NCBI GenBank assembly: GCA_944990035.1 | Contig: CALYLX010000153.1 | Location: forward strand, 1 to 64,000 | DNA from: Clitopilus passeckerianus | Taxonomy: Eukaryota; Basidiomycota; Agaricomycetes; Agaricales; Entolomataceae | DNA length: 64,000 nt | Reading direction: 5' to 3' | Part shown: positions 60,151-64,000 of the stretch, piece by piece | Layout: each line of letters opens with the position of its first letter | Numbering within the stretch: position 1 is the stretch's first letter | The notes under the pieces: model-generated | Databases searched by the model: none | Told to the model about the DNA's origin: nothing | The model's input: only the letters and a program-made list of their open reading frames with translations | Position numbers and translations under genes: made by a program

Positions 60151-62479
60151 TCAAATCGGTGATCGTCCCACAAAAGAAGATAATGCGTACATTATACCTT
60201 CTTGCTTTGAGAGAACCCTAGAGAGCTCATCTCTCGCAAACTGTGAATTGCCGGGGGATGAAATCATTTCGAACAGCTTGATAGCTTCTCGAAAACAAGA
60301 AGCGGCTTGATCAAGACAACCACGGTTTTCGTGGACCTGGCCAAGAAAGCCGAATGCTTCGGCCTTGCCATGGGTATAGTTGATCTGTGTGCTAATTTTA
60401 TAGGATCCCTCCAAGGTTGCAACAGCGAGTTCCTCCCTTCTCTGCCTGGTGTACGTATGTCCAAGCGTGTTGAGAGCATTTGCCTCTCCCAGACGATTAT
60501 CTATTGAACGATAAAGTTCGATTGATCTCGTCGCATATCCTTCGGCCTCGGAATAGTTGCTCATTTGAACGGAAAGCGCGGCTAGGGAAAAGAGAGCGTG
60601 TGCTTCGCCTAAGATGATGTTTTGTTCTTGGTATAGCTGTAATGCATTCTTGAGAGATACCTCTGCATCATCGAGCCGATGGAGCTGTCTATAAGTTGCG
60701 CCAAGGTGTGTCAAGTCCCAGGCTTCCTCGGAGGTATCTCCCAAGTCCCTATGAGCTTCCGCTGCCTCTTGAAGTAGCTTTGCTGCTTCTACGTTCCGAC
60801 TTTGTTGTCTCAGTAGTTCTCCGAGCGACTGAAGACATCTTGCTTTGGCATGGGATTGCTGGGGGGTAGCATCGATGGCTCTCTGAATGACAGCTGTGGT
60901 TGGAGAGCCGAGATATCGCATCCAATCCGTATAGCTGGCGCAGGCGTATATGAGGACGTCCGTGATATAAGGAAGGGAGAATGCAAGGTTGAAAATAGCG
61001 GTGATGTTGGTGAGTTCGTTGGTGAACCAGGTGTATTCTGAGCTTAAATGATATTGGGGGTGCCCGTATAGTCGATTGGTGTAGAGATCGATCAATTTCC
61101 GAGTGATTATGACGTCCACGGGTAGATTCTTCACACAGAATTCCCTCAGAGGAGAAAGGAGTTGATATCGAGGGGGAGAGATGGTTTTATCGAGCGAGCA
61201 GAGGGCTGTATTTCGAAGTGCTCTGAGGCAATCGGGTAAGTGAGTTGATGAGGTGAGAAGCCCCTGGAAGTCGTCCAACCAGCTCTCTTCGGACGACAGT
61301 CCCGACGGTAGCACGGCGATGGCGGCCAATACAGCTCGAGCTTCATCGCTCATCCGCGGGCCAAACACGGAGACACGTAGGGACACGTCAAGCCGAGATT
61401 GGCGGTCTTCGACATCAGTGCCAATAGCGTACGTGCTTTCACTATTCCATCGGTGCCACAAGGATTTAGGCGTCTCCGATTCATCTCGAAGAAGGGTTCC
61501 AATGACAGTTACAGCGAGCGGTATGCCCGCAACAGCTTCGAGAAGATTTCCTAAAGACTGCTCCTCTCCACCGCTGGTCTCGCCTCGAGTGATCTTCTGA
61601 ACCAGATCATTTGAGGCCGCTTGCGTAAGGGGTGGAAGTGGGCCGATTCGTAACCAGTCGATATATCCAGGTTCTTGTGATCCTCGAAGGGTGACCACAA
61701 TAGCAAGTGTGTTTAGGGACGACAGCTGGGCGAGAAATTCATCGGCCGCGCGACGGTTGTCTCGCACTTCCCAGAAGGTCTCGAAATTGTCAATGCAGAC
61801 CAGGATCTGGTGCTGCCCAAGGTACTCCATAATGCAAGCTGTGGCTCGGGCGAGGGATTTTCTATCATCTTGCGGAACCTCGAATTGGTTGGAGAGAGAG
61901 CTGCAGACCAGATCGGGGGTAGATAGGCCCTCAAAGGACAGGAAGTGTTGTCTGGGATAGGCCTCAACAATCCGCGGGTCCCACATGACGCTAGCAGCCA
62001 GTGTAGTCTTCCCAATCCCACCCATTCCGAGAATCGCAACTCGAGTATTAGGAGAGTCGAGGAGAGTATTCACAATGCGTTCTCGGTATGTATCACGCTC
62101 GAGAACGTGAACAGGGCGAGAAGGACGGAGGGTTCTCATAATATTCCTGGCCGACCTGGGTTCATTAACGTCGTGCCAATCCGCAGAGATACAAACTTAC
62201 TGAGATCCAATATCTAGTTGTTCTACAGCCTGAGAATTATGGTACACATTTGTAACACTGCCAAAGTGCATCCGAAGGTCATTTTCCGCAACAATGGTGT
62301 TTGATTGGAGGGTAGCTGAGACACCTATGAGAGCACAATAAATTGGTCGTCCTTCGAGGTTTAGGCCAAGGTATCTCACCTGGACCTGTTGCCACGTTAC
62401 TCCTGATTGGCTTGGGCTGTCGTTTGAACAGCGCATGGACGACAGTACGCAACGAAGAACGTTCCCTTTGATCGCTCAT
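60151..62479 (-). CDS. NB-ARC/TPR NLR-like protein, intact copy
   Basis: A fungal STAND ATPase of NB-ARC plus TPR architecture, about 742 residues, expected to act as a cytosolic sensor that oligomerises on nucleotide exchange. Exon 1 starts MSDQRERSSLRTVVHALFKR at 62479; introns at 62379-62325 and 62200-62156 were needed to reach it, so the N-terminal 80 residues are absent from a simple ORF. They include VAENDLRMHFGSVTNVYHN. Then come PVHVLERD, P-loop GMGGIGKTTLA, kinase-2 ILVCIDNFETFWE, IVVTLRG, and AGIPLAVTVIG (GxP motif). A winged-helix-like region follows (VSVFGPRMSDEARAVLAAIA), and from about residue 470 at least five TPR-like units (for example AKARCLQSLGELLRQQSRNV, GEANALNTLGHTYTRQRREE). 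It ends FVGRSPI. What it senses is unknown. Confidence 0.9.
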
Positions 62480-62949
62480 CCCCGAGGATTTCTATGGAGT
62501 GAAGCAAAGCGCTGACAGGCCATCGATAAGCGCTAAGCGCCAGCTCTCATTCGGAATCAGAGATCAGATGACCTGGTGGCCACTGAACATGAATTGCCCA
62601 CACAATTGAACTTCAGCTCAGACCAGAATTTCAATGATCACAAGGATATTAAAGTACGACCGGTATGGTCGTCCTCTCGTATTGAAGCACGGAAACCGGT
62701 ACATGGTAGTCAACTTGAGGTATTATATGGGAGGTTCAGGCAAAGCTATGGTATAACTGATACGCCGTGTCGCAGCTAAAGGGAAAGCAGTCAGAGAGGT
62801 GTGAACTCGTGATCATAAAACATATTGACTTACAACGAAGTGGAAAGTGCTGGTCTACCGGATGTTTGCAGGTGTCTTTCGGCAGTTTCCACACGCATAC
62901 CTAGTGGAAAGGATTTGCATTAGCCATCGTATCATGTGGGAGACACAGG

Positions 62950-64000
62950 TTCAAATTCTTACCTAGGATTTATCACCCATACAGCTTAACTTCTCAGCCA
63001 TTTATGACCTATGTCTAGCCCAACGTAGGTCAAGAAAGAGACAAACACCAGTAAGCACCACCACAGAAAACAACCTTCGGGAAACAAGGAACCTCGATCT
63101 AACCGATCCTTCGTCGCAGCGGGCTGGGTAGGTGAGCTCAATGCACGTGGCACGAGATCCAGTTGAACGTTGCGGATGCCGTTGGTTGACACCGGAAACT
63201 AAATCGCCAATGGAGTATCAGACACCTTCCATGAAGGATAGGAGCGGCGGAAACAACGAACCTTGGGGAAAAGTGGTTTGGCTTGCGTGGGCTCCTCTCT
63301 TCTGGGACCTGGTGTATACTTGCACTGTAGGACCTGCGAACATAACAAGGCGTCAGCTGCTGAAAATGATTCCCACTTCGAAGAATACGACGAACCTGCA
63401 GAATCATCACCACTCACGCTGGTTCCAGCATCACGTCCGTGGACCCTCGTCGTGCACAGCCAGGTGACGCCAGAGCAAAAGCTTTATACTACGTGGAGGG
63501 TCCTTTTGCGATTCCTTAGGAACACAGACACCGGAATGCTGGCAGAGACCGAAGCCTTGGACAACGATCAGAAACCATCCCGGGCAAAACACGTCAGCGA
63601 ATGACGAACCTCAAGGAAGCAGCTGCGAGCGAAGCACTGGCGGATGTTGGGGCATCCGAGGTGGTTGAAGAGATGCCACACGATGTCGGTGTGATGTAAA
63701 TTCAGAATTCTCGTTGCTAGCGAGTGGGCCATATTGGTCCCGACCTGTGCTTGGTCCTATGAGGGAGGAGTCAGCACCAGGCAAGATTTGGGAATAGGAA
63801 GGCAAGGAAGAGGGAAGGCGCATGCAGAGCGTACGCGGGTGGTGCGGAGCGGGGCCATCAACAACCAACACCCAGCAGAATGGAGAAATAGACAGGGTGG
63901 GACAAACGAGAGGTGGACTTACGAGGAGCAGCCACCATCTCGTACCAATGATCCTTCATCCATCTGCAGGCGAGTCTTGGATGCCTTGAGTACCACCGTC
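62950..64000 (-). repeat. Duplicated block upstream of NLR copy, unit B
   Basis: Aligns with 57800-59050. It runs off the end of the window, so its full extent is unknown. Confidence 0.7.
63140..63990 (-). pseudogene. F-box-like multi-exon gene, relic B (cut by window end)
   Basis: Second copy of the relic at 58.0-59.0 kb. Its F-box-like exon is better kept: MAHSLATRILNLHHTDIVWH then LFNHLGCPNIRQCFARSCFLE. After the following GTTCGT donor the acceptor AG of copy A (GATAG) is GATCG here, so splicing would fail, and the next exon is eroded. The first exons lie at or beyond the window end. Confidence 0.4.

Noticed and set aside
1..64000. CRISPR array, bacterial operon or prophage
   Set aside because: No regularly spaced repeats and no bacterial-type gene; introns and families are fungal.
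1..64000. Complete transposon with transposase or reverse transcriptase
   Set aside because: No transposase, integrase or reverse-transcriptase motif was recognised in any frame; only small direct repeats were found.

Overview
The window reads as nuclear DNA of a mushroom-type fungus (Basidiomycota, Agaricomycetes, probably Agaricales). The evidence is many very short introns (about 45-70 nt, GT...AG, CTNAC-like branch points), serine/proline-rich hypothetical proteins, and typical families: STAND NTPases (NACHT and NB-ARC/TPR), an etherase-like GST, a GPI-anchored GH79 hydrolase, a heme-thiolate peroxidase, F-box-like families and a small cysteine-rich secreted protein. The species cannot be named from sequence alone. 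Gene models were spliced by eye, so exon edges are inferences unless a conserved protein motif crosses the junction.

Layout. 0-2.4 kb: broken NACHT gene. 3.1-5.9 kb: SAM-like, coiled-coil, tail-anchored protein (-). 6.8-7.7 kb: GST (+). 8.4-9.4 kb: AlkB-type dioxygenase (-). 9.6-11.5 kb: class-III aminotransferase with a presequence (-). 11.9-12.2 kb: one-domain dsRNA-binding protein (-). 14.3-16.2 kb: intact F-box-like gene (-). 17.7-22.5 kb: very long low-complexity protein (+). 23.4-28.1 kb: two tandem F-box-like paralogues, both broken, with a fragment of the desaturase 3' end caught between them. 28.1-29.7 kb: complete delta-9 desaturase (-). 31.2-32.3 kb: Ser-rich protein (+). 35.0-35.4 kb: second dsRNA-binding mini-gene (+). 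37.2-39.3 kb: GH79 (+). 39.6-42.3 kb: MFS transporter (-). 43.1-45.4 kb: PD-(D/E)XK-like gene, a 3' copy of it, and a decayed ORF cluster. 46.1-46.5 kb: small secreted protein (+). 46.9-48.8 kb: two-domain nucleotidyltransferase-like protein (+). 49.4-50.2 kb: possible BTG/Tob-like protein (-). 51.2-51.9 kb: RidA-like protein with a signal peptide (-). 52.9-64.0 kb: an NLR (NB-ARC/TPR) cluster with one intact gene, one pseudogene and one relic, plus two copies of a decayed F-box-like neighbour; a heme-thiolate peroxidase lies inside it.

The strongest themes are gene birth and death by local duplication (F-box-like, NB-ARC, PD-(D/E)XK, dsRBD) and single-base frame breaks at homopolymer runs inside otherwise conserved genes. 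The latter suggests some apparent pseudogenes may be consensus errors, whereas the 14-bp duplication and the in-frame stop codons in the F-box and NB-ARC copies look real. I saw no single operon-like new system. The best candidates for undescribed biology are the paired dsRBD mini-genes with matching promoters, the secreted RidA, and the double nucleotidyltransferase with an altered first active site.
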